Positions 1-11,102 of a stretch of 64,000 bases of DNA are shown piece after piece. Positions within the stretch are counted from its first letter, which is position 1, and each line of letters begins with the position of its first letter. A model generated the notes under the pieces. It was not told the DNA's origin. It searched no databases and saw only the letters and a list, made by a program, of their open reading frames with translations. The translations under genes and the position numbers were made by a program. This DNA comes from Coniochaeta sp. PMI_546 (lineage: Eukaryota > Ascomycota > Sordariomycetes > Coniochaetales > Coniochaetaceae). Where the stretch lies: NCBI GenBank assembly GCA_021432605.1, contig MU271156.1:558001-622000 (forward strand), read 5' to 3'.

Positions 1-159
1 CGGCTGTGGGTGATCGAGAAAATGCTGCAGAAGATGTTTGTCGGTGACCCGCCGGGGTTGCACGATCGGTTGCTCGACTACTCGAGGCCGCTGACCGGGT
101 CGGTGTTCTTTGTGCCGTCTGCTAGTGCTCTTGCGAGTATTGAAGTGGATGATGACTAG
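1..159 (+). CDS. DyP-type peroxidase, C-terminal end (partial)
   Basis: Frame 1 is open from the window edge to a TAG at 157-159 and gives the last 52 residues of a protein. The segment GDPPGLHDRLLDYS followed by a TGSVFFVPS strand matches the C-terminus of fungal dye-decolorizing heme peroxidases, where this strand packs against the heme-binding ferredoxin-like fold and the protein ends soon after. The family oxidises bulky phenolics and dyes with hydrogen peroxide. The catalytic residues and proximal histidine lie outside the window, so activity cannot be judged. The short acidic tail (VDDD) looks like a natural end. The next gene downstream, an SDR on the same strand, begins about 1 kb away. 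Confidence 0.75.
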   Translation, partial: RLWVIEKMLQKMFVGDPPGLHDRLLDYSRPLTGSVFFVPSASALASIEVDDD

Positions 160-1178
160 GGGATTCCGGCTTTGGCAGCTGGAGTGTGCTGCAGTGTCGA
201 TGCGGGTCTTTATGTCGATATGACATCATTGTAGGAAAGGTAGTTGTAGAAGAGGACCGTCGTACTATAAGAAAACATTCAATCCTCCCTGCTTCGGCAT
301 CAATTGCTCCTCATTTGGAAATCTCGGACATGCCGAGATGTGGAGCACCTTTCGGTATTCCCTTCATCTAGTCTGAGTCCACTTCCCGTAAACTAAATTC
401 TCATGTTCTACTTGCCGGAGTTCTGACTCTAGAGTGTATTACTGTAGCGAGTATGATACGGCGTACTTATGCCGTATATCGAGCAAAGCGACTAAACGAA
501 TTGTCCGTGGATTCGCATCTCCTCTTAGACTCTAGACTTAGACGTCTACTTCAACAGGGTGTCGTCTTAGAAGCTCAATCAGATAAAGAAGGTGTAGGCC
601 TGTGCAACCGGGACTAGCGAGACTGTGGTGCCCCACGTTGTCCTTCGCCGTAAAAATGCGAGCATAGGGGCAAAGGGTGCTATTGAAAATGAGAAATAGG
701 TAAAGTAGAGCGTTGTCTATCGGATATCGATTTGAAACTACCCTGCTTCCCACGTTTCGTTTCATTACGTGGAAGACAATGAGGAAGCTCTTTTTCCCTT
801 TCTGAATCGATGATATGCCCCTGCTAGAGCTATACCATGCTCCTATCCATAGAAGGAGAAGATTGGAGTAGGAACAACATGGAGAGCTTAAAAGACATGG
901 GATATTCGTGGTCGATGTCAAATGAACAATGCTTTTGTACAAGCTGGTGACTGCATCCGGATCGGAGCGGGGCCGAGGTCAGGACGATCATCCGGCCTGG
1001 CCGCTGCCAGACTAGCGGAGATGAACTTGTCCCGCATGTAAGCCTGTTTCCTTCCACGAATGATATTAATGGTTTCTTCTTCAGTTCACATATCTCAATA
1101 TCCCTTCTCCATATCCTTTTCAAGGTCTCATAGTCTTACCACTGTCTTTGAAGGCAATTCCTGACCTCCAGCCAGCAA
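160..1178. other. Intergenic, no gene recognised
   Basis: About 1 kb without a supportable gene. Short open frames on both strands have no recognisable domain or splice-consistent extension. A 7-bp inverted repeat (ATACGGC / GCCGTAT, 8-nt loop) lies at 456-477. The 3' part should contain the promoter of the SDR gene; no clear TATA box is seen. Confidence 0.5.
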
Positions 1179-1985
1179 ATGGCATCAGAACGGACAAAAT
1201 CCCCTCCGCAGCAGAACCTCGCCGGAAAAGTCGCTCTAGTCAGCGGTTCTTCTTCAGGCATCGGCGCTGCTATAGCGAGAGAGCTCTCCTCACGTGGCGC
1301 GAGCATCATCATCAACTATCCCTTCCCCTCGGAGAAAGGATTAGCGCGTGCCGTACTCCAAAGCCTCGAGACTAGCTCCCAGTCGATCATGGCCGAGGCA
1401 GACCTTTCCACCGTCGACGGCCCCAAACGACTCGTAGCCATCGCCGCCGAAAGATTCGGACAAGTCGACTTTCTAATCAACAATGCCGGCTACAGCTCCT
1501 TCTGCGACCTATCACAAGCCTCTGATGCCGATGTCCAACATGCATGGGACAGGACTGTCAACCTAAACGGGCGAGGCACATTCCTCCTGACCCATGCTGT
1601 CCTCCCGATCTTGGCCCGCGATGATTCTCGCATCATCAACATCGGGAGTTCCACTTCGCGAGATCCCGATCCACACATGAGCATCTACGCCGGCAGCAAA
1701 GGTATGATCGAAAGCTTCACGCGCTGCTGGGCGAAAGATCTCCCGCGCAAGTACGGCTGCACCGTGAATGCCATCGGGCCCGGCCCCGTCGCGACGGAAA
1801 CGCTGCTCGGGGCACGAGGTCCCTTCCTGAAACCGGTGCAGGCTCGGCAGGAGCAGTGTCCGATAGAGACGCGCTATGCAACGCCTGAGGAGATCGCCTG
1901 GGTGGTGGCTTCTCTTTGCGATGAGGGTGCGAGCTGGGTGAATGGGGCATTTATTCCTGTGACCGGTGGCGGAATTCTCTGGTAA
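1179..1985 (+). CDS. Short-chain dehydrogenase/reductase (SDR)
   Basis: This intronless gene encodes 268 aa, a normal length for a classical SDR. Visible motifs are the Rossmann glycine motif GSSSGIG (residues 23-29), NNAG (101-104), the catalytic serine in IGSSTS (about 157) and the YAGSK active-site Tyr170/Lys174. The C-terminus ends with VTGGG, as in 3-ketoacyl-ACP reductase-like and glucose-dehydrogenase-like SDRs. It should be a cytosolic NAD(P)H-dependent oxidoreductase acting on an alcohol or ketone; the substrate cannot be told from sequence. The ATG at 1179 is the first in frame and places the glycine motif at the usual distance. It converges with the cupin dioxygenase gene, 242 nt apart, suggesting a shared catabolic context. 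Confidence 0.88.
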   Translation: MASERTKSPPQQNLAGKVALVSGSSSGIGAAIARELSSRGASIIINYPFPSEKGLARAVLQSLETSSQSIMAEADLSTVDGPKRLVAIAAERFGQVDFLINNAGYSSFCDLSQASDADVQHAWDRTVNLNGRGTFLLTHAVLPILARDDSRIINIGSSTSRDPDPHMSIYAGSKGMIESFTRCWAKDLPRKYGCTVNAIGPGPVATETLLGARGPFLKPVQARQEQCPIETRYATPEEIAWVVASLCDEGASWVNGAFIPVTGGGILW

Positions 1986-2227
1986 AAGCTTAAACTATAT
2001 TGTTAGTGATTTCACCCCAGGAAGGAGGAGCGGGAATGGAATTCCGTGACCTCAGCACCAATGTCCATGGAGGAACGGTCGTTCTCGGATATTCATAAAC
2101 CCTGTGGCTGACCGTGACAAGGTCCCATACTCGATAATATCATAACGCCGGGTGGAACTAGTACAAGCCAGACAATGCCTTTAATCTGCCCTGCTATCAA
2201 CTGTTTGACAAACGCGATGCCTAAGAC

Positions 2228-3357
2228 TCAATCTACAACGCTACCACCAACGTGAACACCAAGCTTAGCCGCTACTTCCCGAAAACGATCCTCGTTGCAC
2301 GGTACTGGCTCGTCTGGCAACACAAACCCCTCGAACGGGGATCCAGCGCTTTGAATCAGCTCCTCGATACCGCGCCCATTAGTGAACGAGATGGCCCGCA
2401 CGTACCGACTAGCAAAAACCAGCGTGAACGCCTGTCCAGCAGCGACCACGAGCGTCTGGCCTTCCCTGACAGCACTCCAACCGTCCTCTCCCTCGAGCTT
2501 GACCTTCAGCAACCCCTCAGAGACAACAAAGCAGTGGTCAACCGTAGGAAAAGTAAGGCTCCGACTCAGGGGCGAGGATAGCTTGCCATAAGCACTCGAC
2601 CCTTCGATGCTCGAGATGGCAAACTTCCCGCTACACTGGCGCGCGTTGATAAAAGGCCGCGACATGACTCCGCCCAGCAGCCATCTGGGCCCCATGTTGG
2701 CGCGCAGAAAGTACGGCTCCAGCGGACCGGGCAGGACGTTCTCGGTGTCCAGCCACTCGCCCACCTCCGGCGGCGTGTACTCGCCAGGGCGGATGAAGTT
2801 GACGTCGAACTGGTCTTTGGCTGCCATGACTTTGGGGATCAGTATAGAGGTGAGGTCACGGTCGTCAAACTCCGGCAGGATGTTGCCCTGGTAGGACTCG
2901 GCTATGTAGCGGAAGAAGTCGATCCAATCGCCGGGAGCGATCAGCCCCAGCGTTTCAGTATGCGGACCGAGCAGTTGCGGGTTGTGGATGACTTTCTGGC
3001 TCATGTCAGATCCATATCTTCCTTCCCTCTCACGACGCACCGAGCAAGACTCACGGGAGGAATGTAAGCAAAGTCGCCCGGGCCCATTATCCTACACTTG
3101 TCCCCGTTCCAGAGCTTCAGGTAGCCCTTGACTACGTAGAAGACATCGTGGGCCTCGGCATGCCAGTGGAACCCAGGCGCATCCGAGAGCACGGCACCGC
3201 TTTGGAAAACTGCGATGCCGCCGTTTGTCTGCTTGGACGAGGCGAGGATGCGGAACGTGCCTTTGCTTCCGGGAATCGAGATCCGCTCGCCCTCGAGCTG
3301 GTCAATGATGTAGTTGGTCCGCGCCTCAGGCGGTGTTGTGAGGATAGGTATGCTCAT
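2228..3357 (-). CDS. Quercetin 2,3-dioxygenase-like two-cupin protein
   Basis: Two exons on the minus strand (3357-3055 and 2995-2228) are joined by a 59-nt intron with GTGAGT donor and CTGAC-CCAG acceptor, giving 356 aa. Splicing restores the cupin motif GDFAYIPPKVIHNP, which confirms the junction. The N-terminal cupin carries the metal-ligand motif HWHAEAH, with a further His in VIHNP, as in fungal quercetinases that bind Cu or Fe. A second cupin around residues 245-310 (DHCFVVSEGLLKVKL) lacks an obvious ligand set, as is common. The family opens the flavonol C-ring of quercetin, releasing CO. No signal peptide is seen, so it is probably intracellular. The codon upstream of the ATG at 3357 is only TTG, so 3357 is the start. 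Other bicupin dioxygenases remain possible. Confidence 0.82.
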
Positions 3358-4124
3358 TGCTGGAGGGATCAAGTGTGCGAGGGATGATACCTTTCTTTTC
3401 TGCTCAGGGAAAGCAATGGCTCAAGTGAGAGAGATGTTGAGAAGGTGAGCACATGAGTTTGAGCATACATAGGATATAGAGATTCAATTAGGGTTGGGGT
3501 TCAGTGAGGGGGGAGTCGGAATGTGGGGGCGGAGGGTAACCCGAGGGACTCGGGCCTTCCGGCGACATGCCGCCGGCCACGGCGATGCCGGTGCAATCGC
3601 TGATACGCTTTCCTGTCAAGGAGCGGGAGATTATGAATTCTTTATCATGTCTGTTGCATTGGGAAGAATAGGGCATTGTATCTGTGCCCTTAATTCATAT
3701 GTCGGTCCGTTTTCTCCATGACTTTTTTGTCCCTTTGAGTTCCAGGAGCATGAAAACCTGGATAATGCGAACTTTCAGCCATTGCGGATTGTCTACAAGA
3801 CATTAGCACAGCAGGAGATACATTCTGGCGTATATCTGCCCCTGGATTCCCTATCCAGGAAGGATGCAGGATACCCAGTGAGTTTGTGATGAGCCTCGAG
3901 TCTCTGTGCTGCACCATCAACTCACGCATGCCGTAATCCCTAGTCATCAGCGTCCACAGGAGGCGCTTTCATGCTCGGATCCTCCAAGATGGTCAAAAAG
4001 GATCACATAAGTGACTGGCTAGGTCGAGGATGGATTGTCGTCGGCCCAAACCACCGTCTTTGTTCCCTTGTGGATGTCCTAAAGGGCACAATCCAAGATT
4101 GTCGTGGCTTCCTTGCATGGGCCT
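3358..4124. other. Intergenic, cupin promoter side
   Basis: This contains the upstream region of the cupin gene (minus strand). I see no convincing gene or strong promoter motif. Confidence 0.4.
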
Positions 4125-4499
4125 ATGACAGCGGACTACAAATGGCCTTGGAGTCTTGGGAGAGAGGGCAATGGGCCGTGTCTCGTAGACCTCAATCATG
4201 TATTCTCGCTTGGCACGTCTTCCGGGTACTATTGTCCCTCTGCTCGGTAAGTCTAGCAAGGTATTCTTCGACGGAAAGAATACAACTGACAGATAACGGC
4301 CATCATCAGGGGTCTGGAGTCCCTCGTCCTGTGGATGGCATGCTCGACTTATATGAACCATGTACTTTCTCGCACTTTGCCGCCCAACTTCCACCTGGAC
4401 TCACCAACGAGTTCCCCAGTAGCGTCTTCGCCGGAGACCCTGTTCACATCGAGGGCGGCCCCTCACGCGAAAGACAGGTTCAAGGCCCGCCGTGCCTGA
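4125..4499 (+). CDS. Possible small two-exon gene, 103 aa
   Basis: A reading frame from ATG 4125 runs to a GTAAGT donor at 4247 and resumes in phase after a CTGAC...ATCATCAG acceptor ending at 4309. It stops at TGA 4497-4499. The 63-nt intron has all three consensus signals and removes a frame break, and the second exon has third-position C/G preference typical of coding DNA here. The product (starting MTADYKWPWS, ending KARRA) matches no family I know, has no signal peptide or membrane segment, and ends in a Ser/Pro/Thr-rich stretch. The frame is also open about 40 codons upstream of the ATG, so an earlier exon is possible. It may equally be a gene remnant. Confidence 0.33.
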
Positions 4500-5180
4500 G
4501 GAAGGACACACCTTCGCGGCGAGGATGAATGTGGGATCTCGGACGTGGGATCTTCAGCTGGAAGGCTTCGACTTCTTAGAGAGTCTGATTGATGGATGAC
4601 TGAGTACATAAGCCTGAGTCTTGATCTAGCCCGATTATGTTTGTTTAGTTTGCTTCTCAGAGGTAGTAGATTAGTCCGAGGAGATTCATATCCAAATCGA
4701 ATAGTAGCGAGATCCGAGCTCACACTATGTCTTACACGTGTGGCTTTAACAGACTTGTCCAGAATAAGCCAATAAGCTTATCCATTTGCCAATCCATCGG
4801 ATGCAAAGCCGAATGCACGACCCCAGAGAACGTTACACGTCAAAACCAAAAAAGGCAAGAGATGAGTGCCAATGCTCCGGAGGGGTGGAGTTGGACCGGA
4901 ATAACGGTGCCGATCCACCTCCGGGATGTGTTCAATTGGCGGGTAGACCGATTGCATCATTTTACCCCAGCGACATGCAAGTCGAGCGAAGCCAACGGCG
5001 TCAGTGGCGCCAGTTGAACATCGGGTCGGGATGGCCCGAACGTTGAAATGCTAGGGATCCCGGGAGCTTTATTCGCCGAGGTCGTAGATAAACACTGTCT
5101 TCCCCTGCTGCATTTGCGTGCAACAAAGGAGATACCCGGTGTAACCTCGTCTATCACAGTCACTAAGAAATCTAGTGATC
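4500..5180. other. Intergenic, transporter promoter region
   Basis: 680 nt upstream of the Dal5-type transporter. No coding feature or clear regulatory motif is recognised. Confidence 0.4.
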
Positions 5181-7017
5181 ATGGGTGTAGACGACAAGTC
5201 CGTCGGCAACTTGCCAGGTCGGAGTCAACGAGACACGGCATTGGAGGAGATCACCGTGGCATCCTCAAAGGACCTAGACGAGACGTACGAGATCTACAAG
5301 CAACAAGGCGATGACACAGATCTCGACCCGGACGAGGCACGCCGCGTCCTGCGCAAGATTGACTGGCACATCCTACCGCTGCTCATGGGATCATACATGC
5401 TGCAGTATCTCGACAAGTCCAGCATCAACTTCGCCAGCGTGTACGGTTTGCAAAAGGGGACCAACCTCCACGGGCAGGATTACTCATGGCTATCCTCCAT
5501 CTTTTATTTTGGTAGCTGCCGCCTGCGTTTTCGAGACTTTCCACCTACATGTGTTGACCATAATGACAGGCTACCTCTTTGCTCAGTACCCGGCGGGCTA
5601 TCTTATGCAACGGCTCCCCGTCGCTAAGGTCATTGGTGCCAGCACCTTAGGTAGCACCTCCCAGTCTCTCCACAGGAGCATAGCTAACATCTGATGCCAG
5701 CCTGGGGCGTTCTCATCCTGACGACGCCGGCATGCAAGAACTTCGCCGGAATAGCCACAAACCGCTTCCTCCTCGGCGTCTTCGAGGCCGTGGTGAACCC
5801 CGGCTTCGTGCTGGTGATGTCCATGTGGTACCAGAAGGCCGAGCAGCCGCTGCGGCTGGTCATCTACTACTCCATGAACGGCTGGGCGGGCATAATCGGC
5901 GGACTTCTGGGTTACGCCATCGGGCACATCACGTCTGGCCTGCCGCAGTGGATGTACGTTTTCCTCATCTTCGGGGCCATCAGTTTCGCCTGGGGCCTCG
6001 TGTTCCTGGCCTTCATGCCCGACCTCCCGTCCACGGCGCGGTTCCTGAAGCGCCGCGAGGTCGCCGTCGCCGTCGAGCGCGTCGCTGCCAACCGCCAGGG
6101 CGTGAAGAACCACTACTTCAAGAAGTACCAGATGTGGCAGACGCTGAAGGACCCAAAGACTTGGATTTTGTTCGTCATGGCCATTGCGGCACAGATCCCG
6201 AATGCGGCCCAGTCTTCGGTGAGTCCGGCCCTCTGAGTCTTTGATGTCGACTGCACGAGACCAAAAAGTCCGACGCACTTTTTCACATAGCCGCTGACCT
6301 TTTCAACTACCACAGTTCATGTCCATCATCCTCCAGACATTCGGCTTCACCACGCTGCAGACGCAGTACATGCAGATACCCGGCAACGTGGTGCAGATAG
6401 TATCCCTCCTGGCGTCGGGCTACATCGCCTCGCGGTGGCCCAACATGCGCTGCATAGTCATGATCTTTGGCAACCTCGTCTGCGTCGTGTGCGGCGGCGT
6501 GCTCGTCGGTCTTTCGCCGGGACCCCACGGGACGGATAACAGGTGGGGCCGCATCGTGGCCCTCTGGCTATGCTCCTTCCAGTCCGTCGGCTTCGCCATG
6601 AGCCTGACCATGGTCAGCAGTAACGTGGCTGGGTACACCAAGAAGCAGCTGACAGGCGCCTTCATCTTTGTCGGGTACTGTGTCGGCAACATCATCGGCC
6701 CGCAGACCTTCATAGATACCGAGGCGCCGCTGTACAAATCGGCGTATATCGCGTAAGTTCGGCCACTTTTCGTCAACTTTCCCCACAGTGCCTCGTGAAG
6801 CTTGACTGACAAGAGTGGTAGTATCCTCGTCGGCTATTCTGTAAAGACCGTCGCTGTAATTGTCTTATACGCGTACATGTGGAGCGTGAACAAGAAGCGT
6901 GACCGGGAAGCTGCGGCAAATCCACAGAGCTTTGAGCAGCAGGAGCACGATGCCATAGAGAAAGGCATGCGGGATATGACCGAGATCGACAACAAGGGTT
7001 TCAGATATGCCCTGTAA
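5181..7017 (+). CDS. MFS transporter, Dal5/allantoate permease type (anion:cation symporter)
   Basis: Five exons (5181-5511, 5570-5650, 5701-6218, 6316-6752, 6816-7017) encode 522 aa; all four introns (50-97 nt) keep phase. The start is the ATG at 5181 after an A/T-rich leader. The protein has the family layout: a hydrophilic N-terminus with RRVLRKIDWHILPLL before TM1, YLDKSSINFA in TM1, QYPAGYLMQRLPVAK, RFLLGVFEAVVNPGF, about twelve membrane segments, a central loop near DLPSTARFL, and a charged cytoplasmic tail. Members import organic anions such as allantoate, nicotinate, phthalate or aromatic acids with protons at the plasma membrane; the substrate cannot be read from sequence. It sits next to cupin and SDR enzyme genes, so uptake of their substrate is a reasonable inference. 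It converges with the next transporter, 113 nt apart. Confidence 0.9.
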
Positions 7018-7130
7018 GAGATATCCATAAATATCAAGGTCTCCAAGAAGTTATGTGGAGATTTACGGCACATAATCCTCGTAGAATGCGCATACCTCGT
7101 CTGGTCCAGGTTGTGCACAATAATGCTCCT

Positions 7131-8606
7131 TCACTCATTGTGCAGCCCACCTTGGCCTGAGGCTGGCGCATCATCGCAAAAGATCTCTTCCTCGGTCTCC
7201 TCATGGTCGACATCATCAGCAGTCGACGGTGGTTGCGGAAACAGAGCCCAGATTCCAAGCGATGCAGCCAGCTGCGCAAAGACGGCTGCTTCGAACACCT
7301 GGATGCCCACCTTCTGCGCCAGTGCACCGAGACCGAACGGAAGCAGTGCACCGCCCACCTGGCCCACGGACGCTACAAACGAGACAGCTGGAACGTGTAA
7401 CGCCCGGGGTAGTAGTAGATTAAGTTGCACAATGGCTGACGGGAATAGCGGGCCGCAGAAGAAGCCAAGGAGCGCCATCAGTATCACAGAGCCCGCAGGT
7501 GTATCGACGGCGGCGAATAGCAGGTCAGAAGACATGGCGCAGAGAAGGTAGACCACTGTCGCGTGTCTCACGCCGATCCGGTCCGTAATATAGCCCAAGC
7601 TCAGCCGTCCGGTGGCCATGCCAATCCAAAATCCGGAGGAGCACACGCTCGCCAGGTAGGGCGAAGCGTGGCGTGCCCGTATCATGTAGACGACTATCCA
7701 GTCAGATATTGCTAGTTCGGTACCTGCATAAGTGAGGAGATAAGCTGCGCAGATCCATGTTACCCGTCGTCCGAGAAGATCCTTTGCGTGCGCGAGAAAG
7801 CCGTCCGCGGACGATGCGTGCTGCTTGTCCTCGCGGTACCGTTTGGCATCTTCGCGACGAAACGCAAAAGACAGAACGAAAAGTTCGATCAGCGAAGCTG
7901 CGACCTACAAGACGTGTCCTATTAACATCGATAGACCGGCATGGATAAATGAGGAATCAAGTCTCACCAGAACATAATACCAGTGGTACCAATGCCTATG
8001 TCTAGCAGCGAGGAGGGTGCCAGCAATGAACGGCCCGGCTGCCGCGCCGGCGGAGTAGGAGCCGTGCAGAAACCCAGAAATTGTATTGGCGTTCTCCAAG
8101 CCTGCGGCCCAGGCGCACCAGGAACCATCGATGAGCCCTGCGCCGAAGTTGCCGGCCGCAACGGCCAGGAGAAGCACCGGAAAGGGAGGATGGGCGGCAG
8201 CGCCACCAGCGAAGAGAATCTGGAAAAGCGGGCCGATGATAGCAATCCCTCTCTGGCCGAGCCTTAAGTGGATGACGCTGTTGAGCTGCGCGGCGAGGAC
8301 GTAGCCGATTGGCACAACGAGGAAGATGACGGAGACTTGGACGTCGGTAAGTTTATAGTATACTTCGAGGCAAGGAATCACGACGCCTATTGTAGAATTG
8401 AAGAGTCCCAAGATAAAGAAGGAGAGCATTGCCGCCGCTGTCCTCATCCGCGAGGAAGGGACGGTCCTCCGTGGTTTCTTGTCATCGCCATCTTGGTCGG
8501 TCTGAGACGAGCAACATGACCTGTCACTACAATTGTCTATCTCTGTTGCCAGAAGTGGTTTCGTCACGTCAAGCGATTGAGACGAAAAAGACGAGGAGCT
8601 CATCAT
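7131..8606 (-). CDS. MFS transporter, BSC6/fucose-permease-like
   Basis: Two exons (8606-7968 and 7904-7131) with a 63-nt GTGAGA...TTGTAG intron encode about 470 aa. The Ser-rich N-terminus (MMSSSSFSSQ) precedes about twelve hydrophobic segments. The stretch FNSTIGVVIPCLEVYYKLTD and the block LRLGQRGIAIIGPL followed by SGFLHGSYSAGA fit the fungal family related to yeast BSC6 and bacterial fucose permease. The start at 8606 (or Met 8603) is chosen because the upstream in-frame extension to 8783 is not hydrophobic and looks like leader sequence. The protein is an integral membrane transporter of unknown substrate. A perfect 17-nt tandem duplication lies about 180 nt upstream. Confidence 0.82.
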
Positions 8607-8785
8607 AAGAGAGGCAAGAAATCCTCGAACACGAACGTGATGGTCGCGGTTGGTGGTGATCGTGATGTCACTGAAACGCGTTTGTGAGAGACTCGTGAGC
8701 GGGGCCAAGCGCATTACTAAGCTGTCATTGCTCCTCACCACCTTCCAGAACAGAAGATTAACGTACAACACTGTTATTTCCATTT

Positions 8786-8819
8786 CATATTTGTGTGATG
8801 TTCATATTTGTGTGATGTT
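8786..8819. repeat. Perfect 17-nt tandem duplication
   Basis: The unit CATATTTGTGTGATGTT occurs twice without a gap (8786-8802 and 8803-8819). It lies in the presumed promoter or leader of the BSC6-like transporter gene. Confidence 0.9.
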
Positions 8820-10238
8820 GCAACAGACTTCATAGAACAAATCCAAGTAAACCACATAAAGATCCCCTGTCCTCGTTAAAAAACCACGCGGAAGCATCGT
8901 TGGCGACCGGGGAAAAAGAGCGACAGATCGCGGCAATCCGAACCCTGAAATCGGATCCCATGCCCGCTCATCATGGAGCTCTCAACTCAGCCATTGGGCC
9001 CAAACCTCCAAATGAGCAGCAATCCTATTCAAGACTCCCGTTCACCAAAGATCGACCCATCCGACATCAGTGCAGGAAACATTCAGTGCGCGCAGGAGGC
9101 CGGTCGGAGATCCACCAAGCGGCGTCAACACGGGGACACATGATGTGCGTGTCGAGAGGTAGGTGAAGATCCGAACAGTTGACCAACACAAGGACCGAAA
9201 TGATCTTTGGATCTCTTGAGCACACAACGCCGAGGTTAATGGTGGTCCCCGGATTCAGGCGCTGCGGCTGTTTTGTAGGAGACAGGCGCCTTTGGCCTGG
9301 TAATGAGAAGATAAGCCACTTGCTGTCACTCGATCGGAACATGCAGGTTGATATCAAACTCACCTTTGAAGCAGCCATACCAGTTTTCGCAGCTTGTGGG
9401 AGCGAGGTCAGGACCTTGGGGAGATTTCTGGTGTTCGTCCTCCAGCCCAGATCGATGCTGGTGCGGCACGAGTGTCCTGTGGTTTTCCTGTGGTTGGATC
9501 AGAATTAGAATACGAAAATGAAGTTGAGGAAAGATAGGATATAGGTAAGGAGAATCAGAAGACACGGTTAAAAAGTTGTAGGCAGTAGTATCGACACATA
9601 CCACGACTGTCGAAATCCCTTGCGTCGAAGGGCGACAAGGCTCGGGCTGTACGCTTATCGATACGTCGCGGGCTCGAGACACTTGTCGCCGACATCGAAA
9701 AGCCAGGTGCATGGTGTCGCTGGCTCGCTTGGTGATGATTCGACCTGCGGAAATGGGTTGTGGTGTCTTTGCTCTATTCATGAAATGTTAGACATGCGGA
9801 GCTACTCGGAATGCCAAGTTCTGTATTATCCAGTTCTTTGCTTCTTCAAGAGAAATGTATGTGTGTTGGGGGAAGTACTGACGTTGTCTCTCAAATCGAT
9901 ACCGCTAGGATCTTCACCGTGAGCGTCGGGGATAGATATCGTGTTCCCGCGGCGCAAGAAGTGAGGTGGTGAAGGTCTGGCCCAAGGTCTGGCTCGTTGT
10001 GCCGAGATTCACCATCCGATGCTGACACGGGGACACATCCAAGTGCGTGCCATATTGGAGGTAGAATCCGTTTGTTTTGTGGAGAATGTCTTTGAGACAG
10101 GTGAGCTTTGGCTGACCCATGAACCTGCCAGTGAAGATAGAGGAGCACTATGATCTGGTTAGTTACTGTCTAGGCCACATGCATACTCAAGGATGAATAG
10201 TTACCGACCGGGGTTCCCATGAAGGCAAACACAGCTTT
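8820..10238. other. Intergenic, no gene recognised
   Basis: About 1.4 kb. Several minus-strand frames are open (around 9067-9378, 9326-9781 and 9914-10120) but none shows a domain or consistent splicing. A 14-nt stretch (ATGTGTCCCCGTGT on the minus strand) within longer partial similarity occurs near 9133 and 10030, which may point to an old decayed duplication. Confidence 0.4.
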
Positions 10239-11102
10239 CTAAGCCAGTGCCTTGACCCACGGAGTCATAGTGCGCTTGGCCACAGGCGTGGTCCGAAGAG
10301 GAGCGGCGCTTGCTGCTGGCTTTGATGCAAGAGTCTTGGACACTATGTCAGCCCAAGAGCGTGATGTGGGAGGACCCGACTGCGTCGACGAAGCTGGAGT
10401 GGTGGTGGGTTGGCTTCGAAGCAATTTTGCACTTTCATGGCAGCGCTGCCTTGGTATCGAGGTCCTGCTGGTAGTTGTGTTGGCCGTGGGCCTCTGACAG
10501 GAAGTAACCATGGGGGCCTCCGGCAGTGCTCGTGGCTGTCTCTTAGTGGTGCCCGTGGAAGCTCTTTTGGTGGATGAGGTGGTGTCCACAAATGCCCAAG
10601 AGGAGTCATAGTTAGGAGACCGCAAGGCGATGTCCAATCGAAGATTAGCCAGACTAGACGGTGCCATCTTCAGTAGCACCCAGTTGCGAGGCTTGGTGAA
10701 ACGTCCAATGACAGCCAAAGGAACGTTGTAGACGTTTCTGATGTTGAGCCAAGAGGTTTTGGGTTTGGGCATTGTCTGACCCGGGATGAGTTGTAGTGGT
10801 TTGAGGCCGTTTCCGCCGCACTGTGATCCCTCAAAGGATCGGAACAGCCGCTCATCTCTGGCGTAGCATCTTTTCTCGAGCCAGGGGGCGGCATGGTGGT
10901 TGTGGACGCCTGACCCGTACGCTGATACCGTGGTGATAACGACTCGACCCTCTGGAAGTTTCTTGAGAATGATGCACGGGTGATTTGTGGCCCCAGGATG
11001 AATATAGCCGGAGCCGATGAGTTCATCATAGTCGTGACTAATGTATTGTTTCCAGTCTTTGAGGAAAGCGATGTCGCCCTCTTGCCACGTGGAAGCTGGC
11101 AT
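10239..11102 (-). CDS. Uncharacterised fungal protein, 287 aa
   Basis: A single open frame from ATG 11102 to the stop at 10239-10241 encodes a protein beginning MPASTWQEGDIAFLKDW. The first about 165 residues look globular, with short hydrophobic strands (HPCIILKKL, GRVVITTVSAYGSG, NWVLLKMAPSSLANLRLDI). The rest is a Thr/Ser/Pro/Arg-rich disordered tail. I do not recognise the family. A TATA box (TATATAA, 11321-11328) lies about 220 nt upstream on the same strand, which favours this ATG over an in-frame upstream extension that reads like leader. There is no signal peptide or membrane segment. The strands suggest a small beta-rich fold, but no function is claimed. Confidence 0.6.
   Translation of the reverse strand: MPASTWQEGDIAFLKDWKQYISHDYDELIGSGYIHPGATNHPCIILKKLPEGRVVITTVSAYGSGVHNHHAAPWLEKRCYARDERLFRSFEGSQCGGNGLKPLQLIPGQTMPKPKTSWLNIRNVYNVPLAVIGRFTKPRNWVLLKMAPSSLANLRLDIALRSPNYDSSWAFVDTTSSTKRASTGTTKRQPRALPEAPMVTSCQRPTANTTTSRTSIPRQRCHESAKLLRSQPTTTPASSTQSGPPTSRSWADIVSKTLASKPAASAAPLRTTPVAKRTMTPWVKALA

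Noticed and set aside
3971-4528. A 185-codon plus-strand frame overlapping the proposed small two-exon gene
   Set aside because: It reads through a strong intron (GTAAGT...CTGAC...CAG) and has no domain; the spliced frame is preferred, though weakly.
7111-7551. Plus-strand frame over the BSC6-like transporter 3' end
   Set aside because: Cys/Ala/Ser-rich antisense product without a domain; the minus-strand membrane segments are well formed.
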